Origin: Paenibacillus amylolyticus
GTDB lineage: Bacteria; Bacillota; Bacilli; Paenibacillales; Paenibacillaceae
Assembly (NCBI RefSeq): GCF_029689945.1
Contig: NZ_CP121451.1
Span: 682,001-746,000 of the forward strand
DNA: 64,000 bases
Direction: 5' to 3'
Made by a program: the position numbers and the translations under genes. The stretch's first letter is position 1. The number at the start of each line of letters is the position of its first letter. Below the pieces are notes generated by a model. That model made no database searches and was not told where the DNA came from. It was given only the letters and a program-made list of their open reading frames with translations. Positions 34,085 to 42,305 of this stretch are shown here, one piece after another.

Positions 34085-34094
34085 TTGTATACAA
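34085..34094. promoter_or_regulatory. Candidate GntR operator upstream of the importer
   Basis: TTGTATACAA, followed by a degenerate repeat ATATACATAA, 43 bases before the binding-protein start. Fits the TNGT-N2-ACNA pattern of FadR/FCD-type GntR regulators. Confidence 0.6.
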
Positions 34095-34363
34095 TATACA
34101 TAAGACAATATATGGACTTATATGTAAGTAATACTAACAGGAAGTTTGATTTATCACAATCATTATTTAAACATTTATACGCTCTAATTCCATAAAATGT
34201 GCTATACATAACATGGCACTTACATCGTCTGAAACATGAAGATTGCTTGCCCAACTTCCCCCTCGGTGTTAAGATGATAAAAACTTGAAACTCCTGAACG
34301 GCGCGCACAGCACAGCCTCACACCCATCTAATTATTCACTATACATAGAAAGGAGGATTCGGT

Positions 34364-35008
34364 ATGGAGGTACCCAGATACCGGTCCTTGAAAGATCACG
34401 TATACGATTACATTGCCCAGAAGATTCAGGATGGGACGCTGCTTCCCAACCAGAAGATCAATGAAGCCGAAATATGCAAAAAGCTGGACATCAGTCGCAC
34501 GCCTACCCGCGAGGCCCTTTTCCAACTGGCTTCTGACAATCTGCTGCAATACATCCCACGCAGGGGATTTATTGTCACTCCTTTTGATGCAGGCAAAAAA
34601 CTGGAGTTCTCCCAAGCGATCGGTGTGCTGGAGGCACTTGCTGCCACACTTGCAGCAGACCATCTCAGACCATCTGAACTTTTGGAGATGGAAACTCTCG
34701 TTGTACGAATGGACGAAGATATCAGCCAACTTGACCTCGCTGCCTACAACAAGAACCAATACCAGTTCCATAATCTGTACATTCAGCGATGTGGTAACGC
34801 CACAGTAATTGAGATGTTAAACACACTAAAGAACAGCTTCATCCGGCAGTCGTATGTTAGTGATAACAAGCCAAAGCTATCCGAGGTACTGCTTGAAGTA
34901 AATGAAGAGCACCGTCAAATTTTAAGCGCTTTTCGAGCCAAGGATAAGAATCAACTGGAAGCCCTGCTCAAACACCACTGGCGGATTATCGACAACGATA
35001 TGCTGTAG
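34364..35008 (+). CDS. GntR family regulator with FCD domain
   Basis: 214 residues. The winged HTH spans about residues 5-72 (LKDHVYDYIAQKIQDG, INEAEICKKLDISRTPTREALF, GFIVTPF) and the all-helical FCD effector domain follows (residues 80-205, with EALAATLAADHLRP and FHNLYIQRCGNATVIEML). ATG is preceded by AAGGAGG. It is divergent from the amino acid importer and likely controls both the importer and the rocD-rocF promoter through TTGTATACAA. In many Bacillaceae roc genes need RocR and sigma-L; no -12/-24 element is seen here, so this is a different wiring. Confidence 0.92.
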   Translation: MEVPRYRSLKDHVYDYIAQKIQDGTLLPNQKINEAEICKKLDISRTPTREALFQLASDNLLQYIPRRGFIVTPFDAGKKLEFSQAIGVLEALAATLAADHLRPSELLEMETLVVRMDEDISQLDLAAYNKNQYQFHNLYIQRCGNATVIEMLNTLKNSFIRQSYVSDNKPKLSEVLLEVNEEHRQILSAFRAKDKNQLEALLKHHWRIIDNDML

Positions 35009-35034
35009 TACGTTTTATCAAAACAAAACAAACC

Positions 35035-35073
35035 AAGGCAACCCACCTATAGTGTAGGTAGGTTGCCTTTTTC
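35035..35073. terminator. Bidirectional terminator between gntR and the methyltransferase gene
   Basis: AAGGCAACC-C-ACCTA stem, TAGTG loop, TAGGT-A-GGTTGCCTT return and a T5 run. It lies between two convergent genes. Confidence 0.85.
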
Positions 35074-35808
35074 CTATTTTTCCTCATTGCCCTCCAACGG
35101 TGCCCTTGCTTCAAAAACAGCATACCCCAACTTTTTGCCGTATTTCGCGAGCAACCGATCATTGGTTTGACTCATTCGCTGCATACGTTCATCCTCAAAC
35201 CAATTCATGTCGATTTCGCGATGCGGATCATGATCAACGCTCCATTTCCCCATAGATCGCGACTGTTCCTTGACCTCTACCTTGGTGAAACCACACTGTT
35301 TTAGGCGTTTTCTCCACGCTGTCACCGTTACCAGGGTTCGTATACCGTAAAATTGCTTTAATCTCCGACACATCAATTCGGTCATCTGTCCTGATAGAAC
35401 CATCTCCCGATCCACCATAAGTCCACCGGGCTTCAGCACCCTTCTATACTCAGTAAGTGCACTCCGCCATGGGGTGAAGATGGTAACCGACTCCACGAAT
35501 ACCATATCGAAATGATGTTCGGGGAAAGGCAATGATGCTACATCAGCCTGAACAAATCGGACATCTACCCGCTCTCGTCTTGCTCGCCGAACGGCCTTAT
35601 CCAGCATCTGGCGATTAAGATCAATGGCCGTTACTCGATAACCCCTTTTCGCCAGGTAACATGCAGTCCTCCCAGTACCACATCCTATCTCAAGGATATG
35701 ACTATCCACAGGCAGAGATAAACTCTCCAGCAACTTCAGCGTTGCCAAAAATCCTCCGGGATGGGCACTCCCCTCCCCTAGCCGAGCCAGCATGTCATGA
35801 TAATCCAC
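35074..35808 (-). CDS. Class I SAM-dependent methyltransferase
   Basis: 244 residues of the UbiE/Methyltransf_11 type. Motif I is ILEIGCGTGRTACYLAKRG near residue 38, the acidic end of strand 2 is VTAIDLN, motif II is FDMVFVESV near 100, and RVLKPGGLMV is the post-motif. The C-terminal 90 residues are polar with no known domain. Single gene; the substrate cannot be read from sequence or context. The MVFVES motif suggests a small-molecule methylase, not a nucleic-acid one. Confidence 0.88.
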   Translation of the reverse strand: MDYHDMLARLGEGSAHPGGFLATLKLLESLSLPVDSHILEIGCGTGRTACYLAKRGYRVTAIDLNRQMLDKAVRRARRERVDVRFVQADVASLPFPEHHFDMVFVESVTIFTPWRSALTEYRRVLKPGGLMVDREMVLSGQMTELMCRRLKQFYGIRTLVTVTAWRKRLKQCGFTKVEVKEQSRSMGKWSVDHDPHREIDMNWFEDERMQRMSQTNDRLLAKYGKKLGYAVFEARAPLEGNEEK

Positions 35809-35971
35809 GCAACATCCCCTCCCCCTCCTCCCAGTGTATGGAGTAGAATCAAAAACGGCTCCTCCCTATTCGATTTACCGGGTACTCGTCCATACCAAAT
35901 CCTCTTTTATTTACTATGATATACAAACCGTTGAATTCAAGCGGCAACCGTATCTAATGAGGAGGATTTGC

Positions 35972-36319
35972 ATGTACAGAATTAATCGGTTATGTGAAGA
36001 AACGGTTTCTCCGCACGTTGGACGTTCCGTTTGTCTTGTTATGAAAGACGGTAAGCATATGTATGGTACACTTAGCCAATGTCGTGATGGCAAAATTTAT
36101 TTGAACGGATGTTTTGAGGGACCACGGTTATGTTCAATCAAGTCCAAACAGCAGCTGGTAAAAGCCAGCAAGAAAAACGTTGTTGCATCAAAAAAAGTTA
36201 AATCTTCGGCCTACGGTCCATATGGATATGGAGGATACGGCGGGGGTTACGGCTACGGAGCAGGAATCGATCTGGCTCTGGTCGCAACATTGTTCCTGCT
36301 GCCATTCCTGTTCATCTAA
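35972..36319 (+). CDS. Small Sm-like protein with Gly/Tyr-rich linker and C-terminal membrane helix
   Basis: 115 residues from an ATG after GAGGAGGA. Residues 10-55 fit an Sm/LSm fold pattern: HVGRSVCLVMKDGKHMYGTL, then CRDGKIYLNGCF, matching the Sm1 rhythm of G-x-x-V-x-(hydrophobic)-x-DG-x-x-x-x-G-x-L. A lysine-rich stretch (residues 65-83) follows, then PYGYGGYGGGYGYG, and a hydrophobic tail IDLALVATLFLLPFLFI ends the protein. Single gene with its own terminator. The combination suggests a membrane-tethered small protein, perhaps spore- or envelope-related; function unknown. Confidence 0.72.
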   Translation: MYRINRLCEETVSPHVGRSVCLVMKDGKHMYGTLSQCRDGKIYLNGCFEGPRLCSIKSKQQLVKASKKNVVASKKVKSSAYGPYGYGGYGGGYGYGAGIDLALVATLFLLPFLFI

Positions 36320-36353
36320 ACTCAAATCGGATGATGGTAAATCTGTAGTCATA

Positions 36354-36394
36354 ACAAAGGCCCTTTCTGCTTATCGCGAAAAGGGTCTTTGTCT
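36354..36394 (+). terminator. Terminator after the Sm-like gene
   Basis: AAAGGCCCTTT pairs with AAAGGGTCTTT through one G-T wobble, loop of about 13 bases, then TGTCTTCGTCTTTCTT. Confidence 0.6.
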
Positions 36395-36451
36395 TCGTCT
36401 TTCTTATACAATTCCCATCAAATCCAGTATGCCTTCTGTATGTAAAAAGAG

Positions 36452-36481
36452 ATAAAAAAGGCATTCGCTATAACGAATGCC
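36452..36481 (-). terminator. Hairpin GGCATTCG / CGAATGCC with minus-strand T-run
   Basis: Eight-bp stem with loop CTATAA; minus-strand T6 follows. It lies downstream of the ydjO terminator and may back it up. Confidence 0.55.
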
Positions 36482-36532
36482 GGGAACTTCATATTTAATA
36501 CCCTTACCTTGGCACAGGGCGTCTGTTTGGTC

Positions 36533-36558
36533 TAAAAAAAACACCTCGTTAGAGGCGG
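36533..36558 (-). terminator. Terminator after ydjO
   Basis: CCTC-TAAC-GAGG short stem (GCCTCTAACGAGGTG) followed by a T8 run on the minus strand. Confidence 0.6.
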
Positions 36559-36568
36559 GTAAGCTATG

Positions 36569-36796
36569 TTAAATCCGATTTCCTTTAGGCATCGTTTTCA
36601 GATTGCTATTCGAATTCTCAAGCAATGGTAGCATCCTAGTCGTGCTGACCATCTCAGAAGCACATATCGGACAAGTAGGTACGTTATCAAACGCAAAATT
36701 GTCCCGCATCCATCCTTTGCACGTATCACTCGTACATTCCCAGATTGCCGCATCAGCTTGTGGAATCTCTTCCAACGGTTTTTTGCGATTATACAT
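36569..36796 (-). CDS. ydjO: YdjO-like cold-inducible zinc-ribbon protein
   Basis: 75 residues starting MYNRKKPLEEIP after an AGGGGG site. Two CxxC-like clusters (ECTSDTCKGWMRDNF and PTCPICASEM) fit the small zinc-ribbon YdjO family, which is cold-inducible in B. subtilis. The frame extends 52 codons further upstream without support. It lies downstream of the cold-shock protein gene on the same strand, separated by a terminator, which fits a shared cold response. The C-terminal 20 residues are polar and not conserved-looking. Confidence 0.82.
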   Translation of the reverse strand: MYNRKKPLEEIPQADAAIWECTSDTCKGWMRDNFAFDNVPTCPICASEMVSTTRMLPLLENSNSNLKTMPKGNRI

Positions 36797-36929
36797 GACT
36801 TCTACCCCCTTTGTTATGGAAAAACATCTAACCGACGTTATTTCACAGAAGCCTACACTTAGCGGAAGTTTAACGTCCCGCGGAACTCCTGCCTCGACAA
36901 CTATTGGGCCGACTTTTGTATAACTAATC

Positions 36930-36973
36930 AAAAAAGAAGCTGCCTTTACCATTATAACATGTTAAAGGCAGCT
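36930..36973 (-). terminator. Terminator after the cold-shock gene
   Basis: AGCTGCCTTTA / TAAAGGCAGCT, an 11-bp perfect stem with a 14-base loop and TCTTTTTT on the minus strand. Confidence 0.85.
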
Positions 36974-36982
36974 ATGCTTTAA

Positions 36983-37183
36983 TTACAGTTTTACAACTTC
37001 TTCTGCTTGAGGACCACGGTTTCCTTGTACAATTTTAAATTGCACGCGTTGACCTTCGTCCAGCGTTTTGAAGCCTTCGCCTGTAATAGCGCTGAAGTGT
37101 ACGAATACATCTTCTCCGCCTTCAACTTCGATGAAACCGAAGCCTTTATCAGCGTTGAACCATTTTACTGTTCCGTTTTGCAT
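36983..37183 (-). CDS. cspB: Cold-shock protein (CspB/CspD type)
   Basis: 66-residue OB-fold RNA chaperone. RNP1 is KGFGFIEV (residues 13-20) and RNP2 is DVFVHFSAI (residues 25-33). GGAGGTG lies upstream of the ATG. The 390-base gap before the next gene is AT-rich and probably holds a long 5' leader, typical of cold-shock mRNAs. I see no other gene there. Confidence 0.95.
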   Translation of the reverse strand: MQNGTVKWFNADKGFGFIEVEGGEDVFVHFSAITGEGFKTLDEGQRVQFKIVQGNRGPQAEEVVKL

Positions 37184-37578
37184 GTGAATTACACCTCCAA
37201 ATAAAGATTAACATGTTCCTTTGTTCTTTGCAGCAAGCAAATAAAAATTCACACATTGAAAAAGGTACCAGTCATAAACCTATAAGTGATCGCCCTTTAC
37301 AATATATGAATTAGGTTTTCCACTCTCTACAACTTGTTTTTATTATAACTCCAATTCAGCCAAAAAGCAAATCTTTGTATTTTCTTTTCAAACAGCTTTG
37401 GAAATACATGTTATTAACTCGCGCGGATACAGGGTTTATCATGCTTCTGTGCCCATTCGCTTGTGTGCGGTCTTATGAAAGGATATGCAGATCTAACCCA
37501 ACTTATACATTTTTTATATAATATTCTGACATGCATATCCAACACAACCAATGAATCATCTCATTACCATGTAACACA
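37184..37578. other. AT-rich region upstream of cspB
   Basis: No ORF with a ribosome site. The part next to cspB likely is its 5' leader. I could not fix a promoter hexamer pair with confidence. Confidence 0.4.
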
Positions 37579-37815
37579 TTATGTCCATGCCCACATAAAC
37601 GCATCGCGATCCCAGGCAATCTGTCCACGATGAAGCTTTCGGAAAGCTTTCTTCACTTCCTTGGATAAGGATGTATTGCCGTTCTCATTCACAAAAACAA
37701 ACTCTTCGCCAAAATGGGTTCTCACATATTCTATGGCCGCTTCCTGATGAAGTGTTCCTGTGAACTTAATCTCCTGTACCATCCATTCGGCCACGCCTTG
37801 TGCTGTCTTCTCCAC
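37579..37815 (-). CDS. Conserved small protein of unknown function
   Basis: 78 residues, no signal or membrane helix, mixed helical. The pattern EIKFTGTLHQEAAIEYVRTH, then FGEEFVFVNENGNTSLSKEVKKAF and WDRDAFMWAW looks like a conserved Bacillales family (possibly DUF6953), but I cannot confirm it. ATG follows GTAGGTGATA, a modest ribosome site. Single gene. Confidence 0.7.
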   Translation of the reverse strand: MEKTAQGVAEWMVQEIKFTGTLHQEAAIEYVRTHFGEEFVFVNENGNTSLSKEVKKAFRKLHRGQIAWDRDAFMWAWT

Positions 37816-37955
37816 TATATCACCTACTGTTTGAATCTAATGTACGGATAGGCAGACCTCGTATCACGAACATAACTGTCTTCCCGCCAGATTGAAGTAT
37901 ACCATGATCCCACTGCTGACGGGAAACGTTAGGATACTACTTCCAAGCAATACCT

Positions 37956-38744
37956 TTAATGAACAACCGTATTGTCCTGCTCACTTGTATTGGAAGGAAT
38001 CGTCGAATGGGTTCGATTGCTCCATACTAACCAGGCACTATATGCAATCAGTACTGCAAGTATAAACAGATCATAGGGAAGTGTTCCTGTGTCCTCCAGG
38101 TCATTCCCGAGGAATTGGATCAGATTATGTATGAAATGAAACAAAATAAGCGGTACGATATTTCCGTTCTTCAGCATTAATAATGCCAGTGCCGCTCCGA
38201 GAAGCAGTGCATAGACCAATTGCATGATCGTATCAGTCAGATTCTGACCAGACAATGCATTCAGGAGATGGGTAATGGAAAACAAGATGCTGGAGGTCAC
38301 AACTGCGGCCAGTGCACTTTTTCGAAGCAATGTTTTGAAAATAAGCCCTCGATAGATCGTCTCCTCCACAAAAGCCACGAGCAAAGTAAAGTAGATAAAG
38401 AAGCCCACCCGAGAAAAACTCAGCTCCTCAAACCCTTTCAAGGCAAGTGTACCCAGTACAAGGAGTAGTGGAATATAATACTTTGCATGGTCAGCCGGGA
38501 TACTCCGCAAAGATCGGAATCCGGTCTCTCCCCACTTGCGTCTGAACGTCAAATAGATGATCAGCACAATTGCAATCGGTGTGAAGGAGATGAGTACAGG
38601 GGAAGTGTAATTCAGTTGTTTTATCGTCGCAATGGCCCCCGCAGCAAATACGGCTAGCAGGAGAAGTAGCTCAATAATTACAACGGTGAGTACAGGTTTA
38701 CGCTCAGAAAAGGAATGTTTTGGCTTCGATTGTGATTGGATCAT
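37956..38744 (-). CDS. CPBP family intramembrane glutamic endopeptidase
   Basis: 262 residues with about seven membrane helices. The three family motifs are present: EETIYRG near residue 127 (EExxxR), the FSITHLLNAL motif near 155 with its His, and FHFIHN near 199 (HxxxN). The C-terminal 25 residues are polar. CPBP proteins process peptides or proteins in the membrane, and some give bacteriocin self-immunity. No toxin gene lies next to it, so its role here is open. Confidence 0.92.
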   Translation of the reverse strand: MIQSQSKPKHSFSERKPVLTVVIIELLLLLAVFAAGAIATIKQLNYTSPVLISFTPIAIVLIIYLTFRRKWGETGFRSLRSIPADHAKYYIPLLLVLGTLALKGFEELSFSRVGFFIYFTLLVAFVEETIYRGLIFKTLLRKSALAAVVTSSILFSITHLLNALSGQNLTDTIMQLVYALLLGAALALLMLKNGNIVPLILFHFIHNLIQFLGNDLEDTGTLPYDLFILAVLIAYSAWLVWSNRTHSTIPSNTSEQDNTVVH

Positions 38745-39054
38745 ACATTTACCCGCCTCATTTCATTTATTTTTTTGTTATCATATGAGCTTATGCTTAT
38801 ATGCCAATACAGTTGTACCTCATCACCAATATACTTTTATTCCTACTATGGATAAAAATATAAAAGTAACAAAAAAGAGACTTATCCTAACCCGTTTTCC
38901 CCTAAAATCAGGTATGGCTTACACCTGAATCTGTGCATTATAGTATTACAAGAGTTCAAAGCTGCAGGGGTGCGGCGACTCTTCAACGTCATATATCTAT
39001 AAAGCATTCATTAACCGATAGTTTCACATTGCATAATGAAATCAGGGGGATATT

Positions 39055-39726
39055 ATGAAAGCATTCTTTCAGCGCTGGGGGCATTTACTGGCTATTCTGT
39101 GCATACCGCTCCAAGGCTCCATTTACGTTTTTTTGGGCAGCAACACCGGAAGTGATGTGTTCTACAATTATGCTTGGATTGACACACAGATTCCTTTTAT
39201 CAAAGAATTTATTTATCCGTACATCAGCTGGATGCCCATTCTGTATCTCGGATTTCTCTATTTGGGTCTGACGAACAAGTCGCTATTCTGGCGTACGTTG
39301 ATTACCTATAATATTGGTGTGATGGCTGCCAATGTCTGTTTTGCGGTGTTCCCTACCCATGTGCCACGCCCAGAGATCGGCGGAACTGATCTGAGCAGCG
39401 TGTTAGTACAGTTTATCTATACGAATGATGCGCCCTTCAACTGTTTCCCAAGTGTTCATGTTCTGACCAGCTACCTGCTGTTTATTGTGATTAACAGACA
39501 CTTGAACTTTAAACCATTGGCACGGATTTCGTGGTCAGTTTGGCTATGGTTGATTATTGCATCGACGGTGTTTGTAAAACAGCATTCTTTGCTGGACGTT
39601 GCCGGAGGCATTTTGTTTGCAGAGGCCGCATATTGGACTGTACATGTCTTTGCTCTACGTCTTGGGCAGACACGAAAAAAAGGCAAGCAATCACTCACAG
39701 CATCTAACTCAAGCAGTCATATATAA
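39055..39726 (+). CDS. PAP2-type phosphatase / inositolphosphotransferase-like membrane protein
   Basis: 223 residues with five or six hydrophobic segments. PAP2 motif 2 is CFPSVHVLTSY near residue 131 and motif 3 is VKQHSLLDVAGG near 177; motif 1 (KxxxxxxRP) is not evident but FPTHVPRPE near 102 sits where it is expected, as in the Aur1/Ipt1 branch. It probably acts on a lipid phosphate at the outer face of the membrane. ATG follows CAGGGGG. Ends at a strong terminator. Confidence 0.85.
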   Translation: MKAFFQRWGHLLAILCIPLQGSIYVFLGSNTGSDVFYNYAWIDTQIPFIKEFIYPYISWMPILYLGFLYLGLTNKSLFWRTLITYNIGVMAANVCFAVFPTHVPRPEIGGTDLSSVLVQFIYTNDAPFNCFPSVHVLTSYLLFIVINRHLNFKPLARISWSVWLWLIIASTVFVKQHSLLDVAGGILFAEAAYWTVHVFALRLGQTRKKGKQSLTASNSSSHI

Positions 39727-39775
39727 CAGCATATAAAGATGTAACTGGTGGGATGATAATCCTGTACACAGCATA

Positions 39776-39799
39776 AGAGGGCCTAAGCCCTCTTTTTTT
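39776..39799 (+). terminator. Terminator after the PAP2 gene
   Basis: AGAGGGC-CTAA-GCCCTCT perfect 7-bp stem followed by T7. Confidence 0.88.
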
Positions 39800-39857
39800 G
39801 TACTCATTGAATTAAACCTACTTATATAGAAGAAGTTATTGGAGTGGACTACGCGTT

Positions 39858-40635
39858 TCATACTATTGGCGGCCGTTCATGGAGCAGATCCGATGGCGGA
39901 CTTCCCGTGATACGTTTAAATATGCGGTAAAAATAAGACAGGTCCCGGTAGCCGAGAAATTCGGCAATTTCCTGGATGGAGAGTTGTGACTCGGTGAGCA
40001 GATAGATGGCTCGTTTCATCCGTTGATCGTGGACATATTGACTGATGGTCTGATTCGTCATGCTTTTGAATAATGCAGCAGCATAATTGGGCGTTTTATT
40101 GATCTCGTCCCCAGTTCTTCCTTCGTCACTTTCTCCCGATAATGCCGCTCAATATATCGCTTCATCCGTTCAACATAAGTATGCCTCTCCGGTGGGATGA
40201 CTCCACGATCAAGCTCCCTGTTCATATAAATCAACACTTCCATCAATAAGGCTTGGCTCATCATGACATAATAAGACGGACGCTCCTGCCATTGTTGATA
40301 AATGGCGCTCATGCGTTGATGGATCAGTTCGTAACATCCAGGTTTATGCCGTAAAGCCTCATACCGTTCCAGTGCAGGCAGAGTTTCCATATGGTCGCGT
40401 TGCAATTGAATGACAATCTGTGTGTGCGTTACTGTGGGAATACTCTTGCCATAAAGGAAACACCACCTGGTATGAGGAGTAATTCACCCTTTTCCATGAT
40501 CTGTTTGTCACCGTTCACCCAATATACACATTTTCCATAAGTAACCAAACTAAGCCGCCAGGTTTCTTGAGATTGCACAGCTTCCTCGAACCAACCAACA
40601 CCATTAATATGTCGTACTTCAAGTGGAGTGACCAT
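39858..40635 (-). CDS. AraC family regulator with N-terminal cupin, two frameshifts
   Basis: Corrected length 259 residues. The N-terminal half resembles an AraC-type cupin (GKCVYWVNGDKQIMEKGELLLIP). The C-terminal half carries the two HTH motifs (ERMKRYIERHYREKVTKEEL; LLTESQLSIQEIAEFLGYRD and FYRIFKRITGSPPSD). Frames break near 40420 and near 40080-40110. The start ATG has GAGGTG 4 nt upstream. It is divergent from pyruvate kinase with about 110 bases between start codons, so it may control that gene; that is inference. Confidence 0.85.
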
Positions 40636-40747
40636 AACACACCTCATTATCAGACTATACTCTAATCATTGTACTATAGTTCATACCCTGATTCGACAGA
40701 AAACGCTACAATACACATATAAGCTTAAATATGAGGAGGAAATTAGC

Positions 40748-42163
40748 ATGTTAAAAACAAAAATTATTTGTACCATGGGACCTGCTTGTGACTCAGTCGA
40801 ATTGTTAAAAGTAATGATTCAGGAAGGTATGACCGTTGCCCGTCTGAACATGGCTCATGGCGAACTGGAAGATCACGTTACTCGAATCAACAATATTCGC
40901 AAAGCAGCTTCCGAGCTGAACACCTATGTACCGATCATGATGGACATCAAAGGGCCGGAAGTGCGTATCGGCAAACTGAAAGAAGCATCCTGCCACCTGC
41001 AAGCGGGTAAAGAGCTGATCCTGACCACCGAAGAAATTCTTGGTGATGCTGAACGTATCTCGGTAAACTATCCCGAATTGAACCTAGTTGTGAAACCTGG
41101 CGATCGTATCCTCATCGATGATGGACTTGTGGATCTGACTGTGCTGTCTGTGGAAGGATCTGATATCCATTGTAAAATCATCAGTGGCGGCATTCTGAAA
41201 CCACGCAAAGGGGTTAACTTGCCAGGAATCAAAACGACATTGCCAGGTGTAACCGAGCGTGACGTTATGCACATCGGATTCGGGATTGAAAACGATATCG
41301 AAATTATCGCAGCATCCTTTGTTCGTAAAGGTGACGACATCCGTGAAATCCGCAGCATTTTGAAAGAACGCGGTGTAGAACACGTACAAATCATCTCCAA
41401 AATCGAAAACCAGGAAGGTATGACCAACCTGGACGATATTATTGAAGCATCTGACGGTATCATGGTAGCTCGTGGAGATCTCGGGGTTGAAGTGCCTATC
41501 GAAGACGTGCCCATGATGCAAAAAGAAATGATCGATAAATGTAACCGCGCTGGTAAACCGGTTATCGTAGCTACACACATGCTGGAGTCCATGCAAGTGA
41601 ACCCGCGTCCTACTCGTTCCGAGGTAAGTGACGTAGCTAACGCTGTACTTCAAGGTGCTGACGTTGTGATGTTGTCTGGTGAATCGGCTGCTGGTAAATA
41701 TCCGGTACAATCCGTACGTACGATGGCAGCTGTTGCTCGCCGTGCTGAAACAATGATCGATTACAAAGAGCAGTTCACACAAAAATCGGCTCAACAAGTC
41801 GCTGATATTACTGAAGTTATCAGTCAGGGCGCGGTAAGTTCTTCCCTCGTACTGAATGCAAAAGCAATCATCACTTCGACTGAGAGTGGATTTACAGCAC
41901 GCATGATCTCCAAGTATCGTCCGAAAGCACCAATCATCGCAGTTACACAGCATGAAGAAGTATTGGCGAAAATCTGTCTGCTCTCCGGTGTCATTCCGGT
42001 TATGGGAGACAAAGTAACCACTACGGATGAAATGTTCGAGTCCGCTACACGTAACGCAATCAAAACTGGTTACATCGAAAAAGGCGACATCATTGTATTG
42101 TCCGCTGGTGTTCCAATCGGTCAATCCGGTAATACCAACCTGATCAAAGTTCAACAAGTCTAA
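40748..42163 (+). CDS. pyk: Pyruvate kinase, short form with altered potassium-site residues
   Basis: 471 residues from an ATG after GAGGAGGA, so it lacks the C-terminal PEP-utiliser-like domain of Bacillus PykA (about 585 residues). Catalytic blocks are intact: TKIICTMGP, the IKGPEVR segment, ISKIENQEG with the active-site Lys, and IMVARGDLGVEVP. Differences from ordinary enzymes are RLNMAHG for RLNFSHG (residues 32-38) and MDIKGPE for LDTKGPE (65-71). These replace Ser and Thr ligands of the monovalent-cation site. It may be a second, specialised pyruvate kinase. Ends at a terminator. Confidence 0.92.
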   Translation: MLKTKIICTMGPACDSVELLKVMIQEGMTVARLNMAHGELEDHVTRINNIRKAASELNTYVPIMMDIKGPEVRIGKLKEASCHLQAGKELILTTEEILGDAERISVNYPELNLVVKPGDRILIDDGLVDLTVLSVEGSDIHCKIISGGILKPRKGVNLPGIKTTLPGVTERDVMHIGFGIENDIEIIAASFVRKGDDIREIRSILKERGVEHVQIISKIENQEGMTNLDDIIEASDGIMVARGDLGVEVPIEDVPMMQKEMIDKCNRAGKPVIVATHMLESMQVNPRPTRSEVSDVANAVLQGADVVMLSGESAAGKYPVQSVRTMAAVARRAETMIDYKEQFTQKSAQQVADITEVISQGAVSSSLVLNAKAIITSTESGFTARMISKYRPKAPIIAVTQHEEVLAKICLLSGVIPVMGDKVTTTDEMFESATRNAIKTGYIEKGDIIVLSAGVPIGQSGNTNLIKVQQV

Positions 42164-42212
42164 TTCAATAGCTGAAATTGAAGCTACACATCTTGGCTAT
42201 ATATAGAAACAG

Positions 42213-42253
42213 CAAAATCCATCGAGAGCAGACATGCATCCCGGTGGATTTTT
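42213..42253 (+). terminator. Terminator after pyk
   Basis: AAAATCCA-TCG pairs with CGG-TGGATTTT, loop of about 17 bases, and a T5 run. Confidence 0.75.
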
Positions 42254-42305
42254 GTGTTGATGATGTGTGCCAATGATCATGATGTTACAACAAAAGAATT
42301 CGAAA

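Noticed and set aside
34109..34363. Sigma-L (-12/-24) promoter for the arginine importer
   Set aside because: No GG-N10-GC pair at the right spacing was found in the divergent region.
40690..40720. cre-like string AGAAAACGCTACAA before pyk
   Set aside because: Three mismatches to the consensus, too weak to list.
41084..42157. Long minus-strand ORF opposite pyk (357 residues)
   Set aside because: It is the antisense shadow of a clear pyruvate kinase gene and has no family motifs or ribosome site.
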